A stretch of DNA of 32,326 nt from contig BMAT01007550.1 of assembly GCA_019649035.1 (NCBI GenBank), forward strand, positions 32,106 through 64,431, in the 5' to 3' direction. Positions 21,755 to 32,326 of this stretch are shown one piece after another. The DNA comes from Elysia marginata. Lineage: Eukaryota > Mollusca > Gastropoda > Plakobranchidae. Both the position numbers and the translations under genes were made by a program. The number at the start of each line of letters is the position of its first letter. Positions within the stretch are counted from its first letter, which is position 1. A model generated the notes under the pieces. That model was not told where the DNA came from and made no database searches. It worked only from the letters and a program-made list of their open reading frames with translations.

Positions 21755-22973
21755 TGGGGCATGAGACGATGCACGACAAAATAATAGACGGATAATCTGG
21801 CTCGGAGCCAAATTCCTGCGCCCTTGCCAATCATTGTCACTTGAAATGATTTTATATTGTGTCCGGGCCGCGGATTATAATATTCAATGTGTCCTATGAA
21901 GTTGGATCCTGAAATTTAATAAGTAGTTCATGCGTCTCGCCCGCGGTTTCCTGAAATTAAAATACATGCGCCGCTTTATTCGTCTATTCAGAACTGGCAT
22001 ACGTTTTGTTTACGTACAACTAGTTTCATGCAAAGATTTTTTTATCTGTTATACAATTCATTTTGAGAAGATAAAAAGTGTACCCGATTTCTATTAATGT
22101 TGGAAAAGGTTTAAAGAACGGCAATTGTGTACGTCCCGAAGGCTTTGGATACCTACCTAATGGGGGCGGGGTTGAGGGATGAAAGATTTTGTATCATTCT
22201 AATAATTTTAGATTGCTATACGTTGCAAAAACATAATACTGAGGGGATAATATAATACGCTCTTCTTAAAGGCATATAACAAAATGAAATCACATGTATA
22301 TGTTAACAGCAAGAATTTACTTTCAAGAAAAAAATGGTTTTTATCTTAGGACTTCAGTGACTTATGGTCCGATAAATCGCTGTGTAGGCCTATTTCTGCA
22401 TCCGCACAGAGTTCTACATTCCAAAAAGATAACAAGTAAAAAAATAACCAGGTCATTGGGTCAAACGTGTACAGGCCAGGTTTGAAGAATGGTTTTGTTC
22501 CTGTAGTTTTTTTTTTGTTTGTTTGCTTTGCTATTTTGACACACAAGGAAATCTGTATAGGGAAGTCTGGTCTTAACTTCAGAATCAAGTTACCGCTGGT
22601 ACATGACATGTGTCTAAATATTTAAAGAGCATCTATGGGATAAATGCCAGGTTTACAGAATACCTTATGGAACGTAAGAACAACCAGGAAGAGACTTAAA
22701 AGTTAGTATAGAACATAAAAACCAATTTCTTTCATTTTGTTTCTGTCTTTCTTTCCTTTTATCTATCCCTACCAATTTAGTCGTATATCAACTCAAAATT
22801 ATTGGTAAATGAAGCACGTTTCTCTCACAACCACGACACACACACACACCCGTCACAGTTTTGTTTCCTTAGTGCTGCTACAGATTACAGAATGATATAT
22901 CATAGATCATAGGCATGGGCCTCATCTTTCGCAGGAAATTAGAACGTTGTTGTCACAATGGTCATTTCAAATC

Positions 22974-22992
22974 AGATCTAGATCTAGATCTA
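22974..22992. repeat. (AGATCT)3 hexamer repeat
   Basis: Three palindromic AGATCT units followed by a partial unit. Short and probably neutral. Confidence 0.9.
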
Positions 22993-23552
22993 AATTCCGT
23001 TCATGAGAAGATTCGCTTTTTTTTCACCGGATATTTACACGTCGTGGAAAATTAAGGCGGAGAATACGCGATGCCCCATTATGTATTATTTACAATCGAC
23101 AGTGTTCTGACTTAACACTTAAATGCTGGTCATTGCACAAAGTCTCTACATCATTCTCAACTTACACATCTAACATTACATAGTTAGGTACCAGAAATAG
23201 CGAGTAGCGAGAGTAAGAAAGAATGACAGGGATGGACAAATAATGGGAGACGGAAAAAAAAAGATTCGGAAAGGAAACCATTCGACAAGTTGGGTGATAA
23301 AAATAGACTCAAAACTAGGGGGAGGGGAGAAAGTAAATTCAGAATTCGTGAGGGGAAGAATCTGTTCGACCATTTGTGCGACAAAAAGACCCCAAACTTA
23401 GAAAAAAAAAGAGTAGACAGTTCGTGGGTAAGGCATAATTATGCCACAAGTTTTCGCGTTGAAAGTAACAAATAAAGAAACAAGAAATGTCAGAGACGTG
23501 GCTATGTAAGCAATCTGCTAATCTGACGTTAAGGTTTAGTTAGTGCTAGTAA

Positions 23553-23622
23553 CTCCCCTCTCCCTCTCTTCTCTCTCTCTCTCTCTCTCTCTCTATATCT
23601 CTCTCTCTCTCTCTCTCTCTCC
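23553..23622. repeat. (CT)n microsatellite
   Basis: CT units with one ATAT interruption. Besides the tract at 7499 this is the only long array that is pyrimidine on the plus strand. Confidence 0.95.
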
Positions 23623-24551
23623 TATTTTATACATCAATATATCAATGTGTACTAATATCTTTTTCCTCTTCTGTCTCTGATCATATCCCTCCCGGTCTCC
23701 TACCCTACCTCATCTCTCTCACCATCTCCTATCTCCTTTTGAATTTTTTTTCAAGAAATCTTTTATATTATCCAATCTTTCATTAAATAAAAAAATATAA
23801 ACGATCTATTTGTTAGCGAAGAGGTATTATTTTATGTAGATTTCTTTTTAAAAAAAATCAAAATTATCTTCCAGATTTAAGCTGCTTAGGTGTGAATTGG
23901 GGTGGAGATTCGCAATCTGCCTGGGTTTCAAACCGTTTCAAAGTCAACTTTCTCAGAGGAAATTTTTATTGTAGTGTTTGTATGACCTACATCTATTCAG
24001 AATCAAGGGTTGGAAAGTCATACTCGACAAATACAACGTCGCGGTTTTGTTCGAGTGTAGCTTGTGCAATCGTGGACGTTTTAGGGGCATGACAAAATTT
24101 AACCCATTTCGTGACTCGATACAATCATGTCCACGCCATAGGAGCCTAGAGGGTTGTCAGGTGGAATATAAAGAGATCGGGAACACTGCGCCTTAGAGCG
24201 ATGGTGAAGGAGCAGAAAATCCGGACAAAAATTGAAGGAGGTGAAGAACGAAAGGGAGACAGACAGGCACACGGTCTGACATGAGTTCTTCACCAATTTT
24301 ACTAAAGCAAAAACAAAGAGAAATTTTCGAAATGAATGATTTATAGTTAGTTTCCATTTGTGTCCTCGTGGTTATTGCTTTTGCCGTTTTTTTTTCATTT
24401 AGTTGGTTTAGCTGTTGCCATCAATATATTTTTTTCACTTAATGTAAATTTACACTTTTTTCCATCTGTGGAAAGCTGGCCATACAAGCCATTATAAAAG
24501 GACCTGTTGGGTGATGTGGGAACGGGATGGATAAGGATCGCGACCGTAGGT

Positions 24552-24571
24552 GGGAGAGAGACAGAGAGACG

Positions 24572-24602
<31 letters not shown>
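24552..24602. repeat. (GA)n microsatellite, interrupted
   Basis: GA units with CA, CGG and AAG interruptions on the plus strand. Confidence 0.95.
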
Positions 24603-27097
24603 GCGTAGTTGTGAAAAAGGATATATTGTAAGAAACTGATAGTGCTAGGAGTGGGGGCGGCGAAAGATAGATGCAAGTCCAACTCCCGTCCCCACTCATC
24701 AATCACAAGCTGATTGTAATGACCTCTTGACCTCGAAGTCCAGCCATAGCTGGACACACATAGGCGTAGGTGAAAATACAAGGAATTTCGCACGGTTCCT
24801 TAAAATAGTGGCTGTCTTTTCTTCAATCAACATCTTGAAAGGTCAGCGAGAGAAGAAAACACATGCAAACTGAGCCTTAGCAGAGGCGCCAGGCGCCTTT
24901 CTAACGAATGCTGCACATCATTTAGACAAGTCTCAAACTAGAGAAAAATGATTAAAGGTCAGACTCAACGGTCACAGGGTGGGCTAGTTGAATAGGTAAA
25001 TTCCAAGAGAATAATACATGTTTTCTACATTTCTTTTGACGGAAACAACTTATGCAAAATAGTTTTCATGGTAACCACCAGAAAAGGCAAAAGATTTGCC
25101 ACCTTTATCTTGAGACGATGTGTGCTAGCCCATAAAAAGCAGTGCTTTCTAGATTCCCAGAGCACATGATAACGATAACGCAAAGAAGTAATCCAATATC
25201 TCTAGTAATTGTGCGATGTCAAATGCGATTTACATTTAAAGCAAATCAGTGTTGACAGTCTATTTTTAAAAAATACCTATCTGATAGTTTTATAGTGATT
25301 TGGATCGCATTAAACTTTTTTTTAGATTGAGCAGCCGTAACTTTTAATAACATAACATTTACATTCTTTCCTTCCAAAATTTAAAGTAATAAATAAAGAC
25401 CTGGATAAAGTACATTTCAAAGGGCAAACTAATCGCAGTCTCACCATACTTAAACGTAACACGACAGTCGTTCAAAACAATTAAATAGTTCATGACCACT
25501 AAATCCTAGGCCATCTCACTGACTAAATCCCATAGCAAAGATCTTGTCAATTTCTTCGTTCCCAAGGTGTTTGACAGAAGTATTTGAACAAGCCGAGAAG
25601 TTTGAAGGAAGACCCCCTTCTAGTTCCGTCGTTTCGTCTATTCCCAATCTTCACCGTTTTGTTCCTTTGGTATAAAGTTTTCCAAACTCGACACGAACGT
25701 CAGGCAACAAGGTATAGGCCTTTTTCCCCCTTTGTCTTCATCTTATTCTCTATAGTATGAGCTTTCCCTTTCAAGCATTTCTAACACTTTTATCATCTAA
25801 GTCTCAAAGCGCATCTTTATAACTAAGAAATCTGGTGAACAATCACAATTATTGTATAGATCATCAATTTCTTTATTCCCCTTGTCTTTGTAAACAAGAG
25901 AAATGGACATTTTTTTAAAAGACGAGTAGACTTCTTCACTCTTTCCCTCAACTTATGCTGAGAATCCATTAAAAAAGTAACGATGGCACTTTGATTACAA
26001 AACGATAATAATCAAATGGTTATAATATAGTATGAGGATTGAAAAATAATGAACATGTCTTTTTTGTCACTGCCATTGATTGCAATAAAATAAAAAATCC
26101 GGCAGTGGATACTCATAATTTGGGGAGGGATGGTTTGTTAATAAATTTACGAAGCAGGGGACGAAACACGGTTCTTTTATAAGAAACATAAACTGAAAGT
26201 TCGTGATGCTGATAAAGAAGACTGTAAGTTATCAGGACTTGTTCGTTATAGAAAATAATCTAGTTATCAAGTTATGCATGATTTAATTTAAAAAAAATCA
26301 AGTCTCAATGAAGTGTTCCGTTTTATTGGATGTTTGATGTGACTCGAGTGCGAAAAGATGAATCCTAACTTTTGGACAACGTCATAAAATTGTTTACTGT
26401 GAGCATACAGAAAATAAAGAATCTCAAGCCCACGGCCAAATTTTTTCCCATGAGAAGCTTGCGTTCTTTTATCCACCCAGTTTTGTCAGACTATCCAACA
26501 GTATGCAAGTCTGAAGCTGTTATTTTTTTTCACTTACATTAATTATATTGCTGTAGAGTGCCAATGATAATAAAATAATGCACATAAACATAATAAAGTT
26601 GTTGTTGCAGAATTATTTATAAAAACCTCAATAACCTGCATATTCTGTCTCCAAAGCTTAACATCTATCTATCCTGGCGTTATAAAGACCAGGCGTATGG
26701 ACAAAAGACACATAATGTAAGGAGCACATTAAATTTGGCTATACGACTGCAAAAAATAAGATTCTTGTTTTAGACATAGTTAGTTTTATTGTTTATTTTA
26801 TTGGTCATTTATGGATGCTAACGTCATAATTTGAGCTAGTCTTTTCCTCCGGCGTGAGGAATATTATGTTTGGTAATAAAAACCACACAAAATAAATATG
26901 GAATGTTTGAAAGAAGATCGAAATGGCACAAACAAGAGATGGCACATAAAACAAACGAGAAATCAGCAGAGCATAAGATAACATCAAGTAATATTAATTT
27001 TTCTTATCTGCCTTTTTCTAAGGCTCCTTAATAAAAGATTCTAATTACAGGTCCTACTTGAAGATTAGTTTGTGCTTAGGCAGTTCTTCAGAGTTAC

Positions 27098-27199
27098 GGA
27101 GAGAGGGAAAAAAAGGTGGCGAGAGAGAGAAGGGGAGGGATGGAAAGAGAAAGAGAGAGAGGAAGAGAGAGAGAGAGAGGGAGAGAGGAAGAGAGAGAA
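27098..27199. repeat. Purine-rich GA/GGA tract
   Basis: This is a 100-bp purine-only or nearly purine-only tract with GAGA, GGGA, GGAA and AAAG units, interrupted by single pyrimidines. Confidence 0.9.
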
Positions 27200-27332
27200 T
27201 TCTTTCTGGGCAGTTCAGAAAAACGTATCAATCTCTAAGAACATAGTCTTCTATTATAGTAAGTCAAAACAGAGTGAAGACCGATTTATCTATGAGTCAC
27301 CTTTCTCCCACCTGTAGGGCGTGAGGCCAGGA

Positions 27333-27482
27333 CTAAACTCTGTGCTGGTTGTACCAAATCTCGTGTATGTCAACAGCCACATCAAAGTTGGCCTCGGGCC
27401 ACAGACTTCTTAGCTGTACAGCCAGCGGTACAGTAAATTGTCGTTTCACGAGAGTGACGTCATGTCCAAGGACAGGTAACAT
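27333..27482 (-). CDS. 49-codon protein-like ORF of unknown function
   Basis: An ATG at 27482 opens a 49-residue frame ending at TAG 27335-27333. The frame stays open upstream of the ATG to about 27565. The peptide is complex and balanced, e.g. LVKRQFTVPLAVQLRSLWPE and NFDVAVDIHEIWYNQHR, quite unlike the repeat-derived frames nearby, and the DNA is GC-richer than its surroundings. Just inside the opposite strand's end, GGACAG|GTAACA could be a plus-strand splice donor. After the minus-strand stop, CTACAG|GTGGGA could be a donor. I do not recognise the family. It may be an ancient transposon or retrocopy fragment, an exon of a nested gene, or an exon-like remnant. It lies in the large SHANK intron, same strand. 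Confidence 0.3.
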   Translation of the reverse strand: MLPVLGHDVTLVKRQFTVPLAVQLRSLWPEANFDVAVDIHEIWYNQHRV

Positions 27483-27983
27483 TCTTTTATCTCTTCTCCT
27501 ATGTGACAAATTTGCTTCGTGCTTGCATTTACAGTAACAAAAAACCAGAGGACTAGTCCATCACATAAGCTCATAGCCCGGCCAACCTGGAGCTATCTCA
27601 ATGGAGATCTAGACCTGCCCTAACTTCAGATTGATATCAAGCGAGTTTCAGGGACGATTTCAATCTTGTTTCTACCCTGTAGGCCACTTTCGGCACACAG
27701 AATGTAAACAAAATGAACAACGCCGGCTCCCTTTTGTTATGCTGTAAACAGGGATGAAATAGAGTCGGTTCTCTGTGTATCCGATTTCAATTACGTGATG
27801 TCAATTGTTCAGTGCGTACGCGTCGAGTTTTGGCCATGCCAAGCAGTTTGGTATATATATGTACAAAGATGTCTTGCCCTGCAAACGCGAGCACAGACAA
27901 GTAGGTAGACACATAGACCTGGATAGAACATGCAGGCATATAGGCGGGTATTAAATTTGAAGCCACATAAATGAGCACTGGAA

Positions 27984-27988
<5 letters not shown>

Positions 27989-28035
<47 letters not shown>

Positions 28036-28036
28036 G
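27989..28036. repeat. (GA)n microsatellite with CAGA units
   Basis: About 12 AG units, then ACAGACAGACAG, then GA again, on the plus strand. Confidence 0.95.
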
Positions 28037-29881
28037 ATTGAGAGATTTCATTATTAAAAGCAGACTAAGGTTGACATAATATGTAGAAAGAAGACAAGAC
28101 AGTGGTGACATTTCAACACAGACTATACGGTGACGAGGATGATGACAATGAAAGAAGATTTAGGAGAACAAAAAATTTGACAGCAATAATATTACGATAG
28201 CCATTCCACTTTAACAAGACGGGTTTCAAGACTGAAATTTGTGTACTTTTTAAGAAGAACAATAATCGCTTGAAATTTAAATGCGAACCGAACATCTATG
28301 CATAACTCATTATTTTATCATGGAAAATCTGAATGCCATACGTATTTAGTACGAATACAAACGATAAAAGATTGAAAAAAAAGTGTTGGAATAGGCTACC
28401 TCAGAGCGAGATAATGAAAGGTCAAGAACACACGAAGGACGTTGGTAGGGCCAGACAACAATGCCCAGGTAAAGTGTTAGGGCGACAATTTCTTCACGTC
28501 ACTCGGTATTACCAGTGGTGAAGTTACATCTTACAAAGAATAAAAAGGTCTCTCAGTATAGAAAACAATGGTGCACCGGTTCATTTGTAGTAACTAATGG
28601 TGACAGGATGAAATATGCAAGAAAAAAAACGGCGGCACTGGTATTAAATAAAGAACACTGGAGACAAAATTGAAAGTAGAAGACAAAGAATTAAAAGAAC
28701 TCAAGTTTGAGGTGGTGGGTTTCATAAGACTGCAGGGGTTAGGGATAGCCGCGTAAGCGTGGTGTTTCGTTAGACTTGAAATTAAAAAAAAATACATTCA
28801 ATCTATTGCGAGTACATATAATTTATAAGGATCTGTGTTGATCCCTTTTCCCCCAAAGCTCACTTAGACAGAGTTGAACAAAAAAAAACCCCAACAAACT
28901 TAGAGCCTACGTTAAAAACTGACAGGGCTTGACCTAAAACTTCCAAACTACGACATGAAATAACTTTTAAAACAAAGTATTTAAGACGCGCTCTCAAACT
29001 TGCTTGGAGCTTACAGCTACACCTCTGAATAAAGATCTGGAGAAAGGTGTTTAAAAGCACGTTTTATAGTCATAAAAGCGGACGTCCTAAAATTTAAAGT
29101 CGCATAAGCGGTGTGGTATTTATTGAGGGGGGGGGGGCTTAACTAGAGGGTTCCACAGTAATCAAACCTTTAGACAACAGACTTGGTGTTTGCGATTAGG
29201 TCGATGATAACGGCACAGAAAAATGCGAGGGTTTTACATGTAGTTGCTTTATTCACTACTCAACTCTAATATCAGTAATTTTTTTTTCAATCGGCGTACG
29301 TCTGATAAAGCCGCTCTTTTCGTAACACATGTACGAGCATGGACTTATTAATTAACAACAAGAAACAAAAAAGAAACCGCTGTCATGTTTGAAAGCAATA
29401 CCTTTGCAGTGCAGTCAGTCCTGCAGTCTTGCAGTCTAGTTTTACGGAGAATATCCAAATCCCTCGACTCACGAACGCCGCAAACGAGTCAGCCTTACGT
29501 CGAAAACTGATTTAAAGAGAGCGCCTTTTAAACTAGATTTAATTCCTCCTTTTATTAATATTTAAAGTAAAAGAAAGTTCTGACATAGTTTCACAACATT
29601 TGTTACAGTCTCGAGCAATTTTTAACGTTTAGGAGCCCATACAAATGCATCAATGAACATTCAAAATATCAACGCCTTTTCATGTGAATTTTGCGATATG
29701 CGACTCATTTGCACAACTTGTTGCGAGACATTTAGCGTTAATCATTTTTGCAATGGAGAGCGAGCCTCGGGGCAACCTTATTGTCATATCTCTTGTCAAA
29801 TAAAATAGAAAATTGAACACTAAATTAATGTTAGTTTAAAGAAAATTCAAACACCTTAGCAGCTGGCCAAAACAAACTTAC

Positions 29882-29941
29882 GGTTTGTTGTGAGATCCCC
29901 TCTCACTAGTCTCGGGAAAGAAACTTGTGAAATTTTCCATT
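29882..29941 (-). CDS. Candidate SHANK exon or alternative first exon (weak)
   Basis: On the minus strand a strong donor, AAACC|GTAAGT, follows an open frame whose phase (two bases left over) exactly suits the exon at 10802. The join would read GSHNKPDQLPRVVLLHRS. Upstream in frame is an ATG at 29940 in a strong initiation context (A at -3, G at +4), giving MENFTSFFPETSERGSHNK. An AG acceptor (GAGACAG|AATGG) sits one base before the ATG. So it could be an internal exon or the first exon of a PDZ-starting isoform, as vertebrate SHANK genes make. Against it: GTAAGT occurs several times by chance in 19 kb, and 20 open codons are not rare. Confidence 0.3.
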
Positions 29942-30679
29942 CTGTCTCTCACAAAAATAACGACAAATCCAATAAGCTTGTTATCTTATCATCACAACAG
30001 TTTTTAAAGACGTTAAATTCCCCTTGCAAAGTTAATTTCGGTAAAAGAAAAATGGTTTGCGATTGGTCGAACCAAAAGGAATACTAACGTTGGTTGTCAC
30101 ATTAATCCGAGTTACTCTAATGTCAAAATAATAAAAAAGAACAAAATTTTTCAGATACTGTTCTGAAACTGCAGTTTGTATGTCCGATACGCTCCGTAGT
30201 AATTGATTCTCCACATCTAACTACACGTCTTAATCAAGTAAGTTCATTTTGTATGAACAAAACCAAGGTCTCTCCACGTTAAAAACAGAATTTGTTTTTA
30301 AAACCCTTTTATAAAACCTGAACACAAAAAACACAGACTAAAATGTATGCTACCTTGATTGCACAACGGCAACAAACAAACAAAAAAAAACAAACGACAC
30401 ATTGGCCTTTGTATACGACTGAAGAAGGTTTTCCATGTTTGTTTTTGGTCAACGCTGTATTTACATACTTTCCAATCTATCTTATTAATCTGGGTGACCT
30501 GTGCGTCCAATAGAACGAAGATCACTGGGTTTTGCACTCATTGTGCATGTTTACATTTTGCAAACACTGTTTTCGGGGTGGGGAGACGGAGCTTCATCTA
30601 AGGTCCTGAAAGACTGAAAATCACTAGGTTTATTATCGAAAAATGATTGCTGACAAAATTTAACACCTGCGAGGCTTAC
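29942..30679 (-). other. Intron or upstream region between the two candidate exons
   Basis: This is AT-rich sequence. Reading minus-strand, TTTAAAAA at about 30001-30009 and an ATTGG (inverted CCAAT) near 29970 lie upstream of the ATG at 29940, but both motifs are common by chance in AT-rich DNA. Confidence 0.4.
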
Positions 30680-30743
30680 CTGTTGATTGAAATTCCAAGA
30701 AGCTGGATGAGGAGGACGAGGAGGAGGGCCGGTTGGGGGTAGG
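30680..30743 (-). CDS. Candidate short SHANK exon upstream of PDZ (weak)
   Basis: This 64-nt segment is bounded on the minus strand by TTTATTCAG and CAACAG|GTAAGC, the best donor match in the right half of the window. It is GC-rich and open in all three frames, reading as Pro-rich (PPTGPPPRPPHPASWNFNQQ), Ser-rich (NRPSSSSSSSSFLEFQST) or hydrophobic. A Pro- or Ser-rich piece fits the linker between SHANK SH3 and PDZ domains. Joined directly to 10802, only the hydrophobic frame fits. The Ser-rich frame would fit if the AG two bases further into that exon (10800) were used. No family similarity confirms it. Confidence 0.35.
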
Positions 30744-32326
30744 CTGAATAAATTAGAGTACGTGTTATTTTTCATTCCCAGTGACATTATGTATTAAACT
30801 TAAGGCTGCTGTAGGTATGGTCAATCAGTGGTTTTGATGATGGCGATAGTATTGTGAAATAACTTGTGTTGTTGATATTCTACTGTTTCTCGTTCTGCGT
30901 CACTTCTGCAGTAATTATTACTTAAGTCTTTTCTGCAGGTGTGTGTACAAAAGTTTAACAATATTCCAAGGCCTTCTATGTATTGCTACCCAAATCTCTG
31001 ATATAAGTTATTCATTGCAGCACCGGTACCACTGTCTATCAAGGGCTATAAAAGCGCTGATAGACAAAATGCAAACTCGTCACATTTCGTGGCATAACCA
31101 CCAGCTTGGCTTCAGGTAAAAAGAAAAAGGCAAGGACCTTTGCGAGTAAACTCCAAAAACAATTTTAACGTTTTAAATGCCTTTGAACTTCGTACATACA
31201 ACTGCAGGACAATGGATCATTCTTCAATGCAATGTTATGTAACGTAATCGATCGTATTCTATATGTTAATGTCATTTTTTAACAATATTTTACGATCTTC
31301 CATCCCAACCTTTTTCACCCGTTTTTATTCAATCAACGAAACAATGCCTGTGTCAGAACTACATTCTTAACACATTCATGGTGCCAAAAGATCTAAGATA
31401 GTACGAGAAGAATCGACTGTGGTGCGTCCATAGTTTGTGATCCATTTTGCGTGTAAGCTAGTGTCTTAAGTATTGCATTTACTGCCGACTGGGGGTTGTA
31501 AACCATGCCAAAGTGAAGGGGTTTGGGGAATATTTGGGGACCGGGAGAGAACTTAAAGGTGGAAGCAATAAAGCGTTTCGACGTGGTGCTAAACTTTCGT
31601 ATGATGTAGACTACCATACTAGCTGTAAATCAGAGGGCATCTAAACTTTATTGGTTTCGTGCAGTTTTTGGACGCAGCTTTTTTTCTTTTTTTACTCTTA
31701 ACTTCGTGGGAGGTTCAAACTTCCTAGTGCATCTTAGATGTGTCTCTTATCATTATTTTACTAGGTTTATGACACAGTAGTGAAAACAAATACATCAACA
31801 ACAATTGTGCGATTCGCGACTTGAACCAGGAGTAAATTGCTCAGGCAATGAATATTATAAAAAATCTAACAAAAACACAGACAACATTAACGTTTCATAA
31901 TTTGTGAGGAGCGGAGCGATGGGAGGTAAACGATTAAAAAAATAAACAAAAACAAAGTAACGGCAAACGGTTAAACGATTTGTGTGGAAATTAACCATTT
32001 GAATGGGGGGAGGGGGGGCGCAAGAGTAGCCTGGATAAAAAGATTGGGTTGTGTAGAGAAAAAACTAGTAAAATATAGTAGAAGGGTTTTTGGTGTTTCT
32101 GGAATGAAAGAAAGTCTCTCATTTCACAAAAAAAGGTAAAGTCGTCTATGAAATAAAAAACTGCGTTTGAGAGGTACATGTCTAAGCCATGTGTAAGATA
32201 ATTCACTCGCCCCCCACCCCCTAACTGGTCCGGCTCTGCAGCACCAATTGAAGACGGTTGTTTCTTTTAAAATTTTCTTAACCATATTTATTACATTGTA
32301 GTAATTGGGTTAATGTATACATATAG
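30744..32326. other. Right-edge sequence without recognised gene
   Basis: AT-rich sequence, presumably more SHANK intron. It has a G-rich stretch at about 32005-32020 and a C-rich one at about 32210-32221. No SH3 or ankyrin coding segment is visible in any frame. Confidence 0.6.

Larger units (their letters stand above)
10803..29881 (-). other. Large intron upstream of the PDZ exons (about 19 kb)
   Basis: From the acceptor of the first PDZ exon rightward I find no securely identifiable SHANK exon. No SH3 (ALYDY-like) or ankyrin signature appears in any frame. The sequence is AT-rich with many simple repeats, listed separately. Three short patches look more structured than the rest: 13560-13760, 17937-18125 and 27333-27565. 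Long stretches such as 16700-17930, 18130-20000, 22300-23540 and 24800-27090 show nothing I can name. The extent assumes the weak exon at 29882 is real; if not, the intron is longer. Confidence 0.65.

Noticed and set aside
24640..24770. Minus-strand frame with YGWTSRSRGHYNQLVIDEWG following a CAG acceptor-like site, considered as a SHANK exon
   Set aside because: There is no usable donor at its end and no similarity to SHANK; it runs straight into the GA repeat.
17939..30672. Shared 15-mer AAAATTTAACACCTG at about 17939 and 30658
   Set aside because: About one such match is expected by chance in a window this size, and the flanks differ.
31047..31054. TATAAAAG on the plus strand with an initiator-like TCACATT 33 bp downstream
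   Set aside because: No coding sequence or exon follows on the plus strand. A TATA-like octamer is expected by chance in AT-rich DNA of this length.
1..32326. CRISPR array, operon or prokaryotic defence system
   Set aside because: There are no regularly spaced direct repeats with unique spacers and no bacterial-type gene packing. The spliced SHANK gene shows this is animal DNA.

Overview
The window is eukaryotic, almost certainly from a bilaterian animal. It is AT-rich, intron-dominated DNA full of microsatellites, and its one recognisable gene is split by GT-AG introns. That gene is a SHANK (ProSAP) family postsynaptic scaffold on the minus strand. The overall texture (large introns, (GA)n and (GAT)n arrays, a tRNA-derived SINE-like element, long G/C homopolymers) suggests a mollusc or another lophotrochozoan. 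That taxonomic guess is an inference; the SHANK call rests on clear PDZ-domain homology.

Layout, in transcription order (right to left). Positions 30680-30743 and 29882-29941 hold two weak candidate exons on the minus strand. Positions 10803-29881 are a roughly 19 kb intron of simple repeats, low-complexity tracts and two or three unexplained protein-like or GC-richer patches. Six well-supported coding exons follow: 10802-10729 and 10218-10082 (PDZ N-terminal and middle parts), 9315-9042 (PDZ C-terminal part and linker), 4552-4460, 2823-2564, and 1633-271 (a 1.36 kb low-complexity, proline-rich exon). All five internal junctions keep phase with canonical GT and AG dinucleotides, giving 2201 nt (about 733 codons) of partial CDS. 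The N-terminal ankyrin and SH3 domains would lie beyond the right edge. The C-terminal SAM domain, and probably the Homer-binding motif, would lie beyond the left edge.

The product would be a postsynaptic-density scaffold. Its PDZ domain has the class I alpha-B histidine for binding C-terminal S/T-x-hydrophobic peptides. The long disordered linker carries a polyproline run followed by a short helix that resembles a WH2 actin-binding motif.

No CRISPR array, operon, rRNA or tRNA gene was seen, and nothing amounts to a new multi-gene system. The observations most worth following up are the polyproline/WH2-like module, a possible alternative first exon for a PDZ-starting isoform, a 49-codon protein-like ORF inside the big intron, and the SINE-like element.
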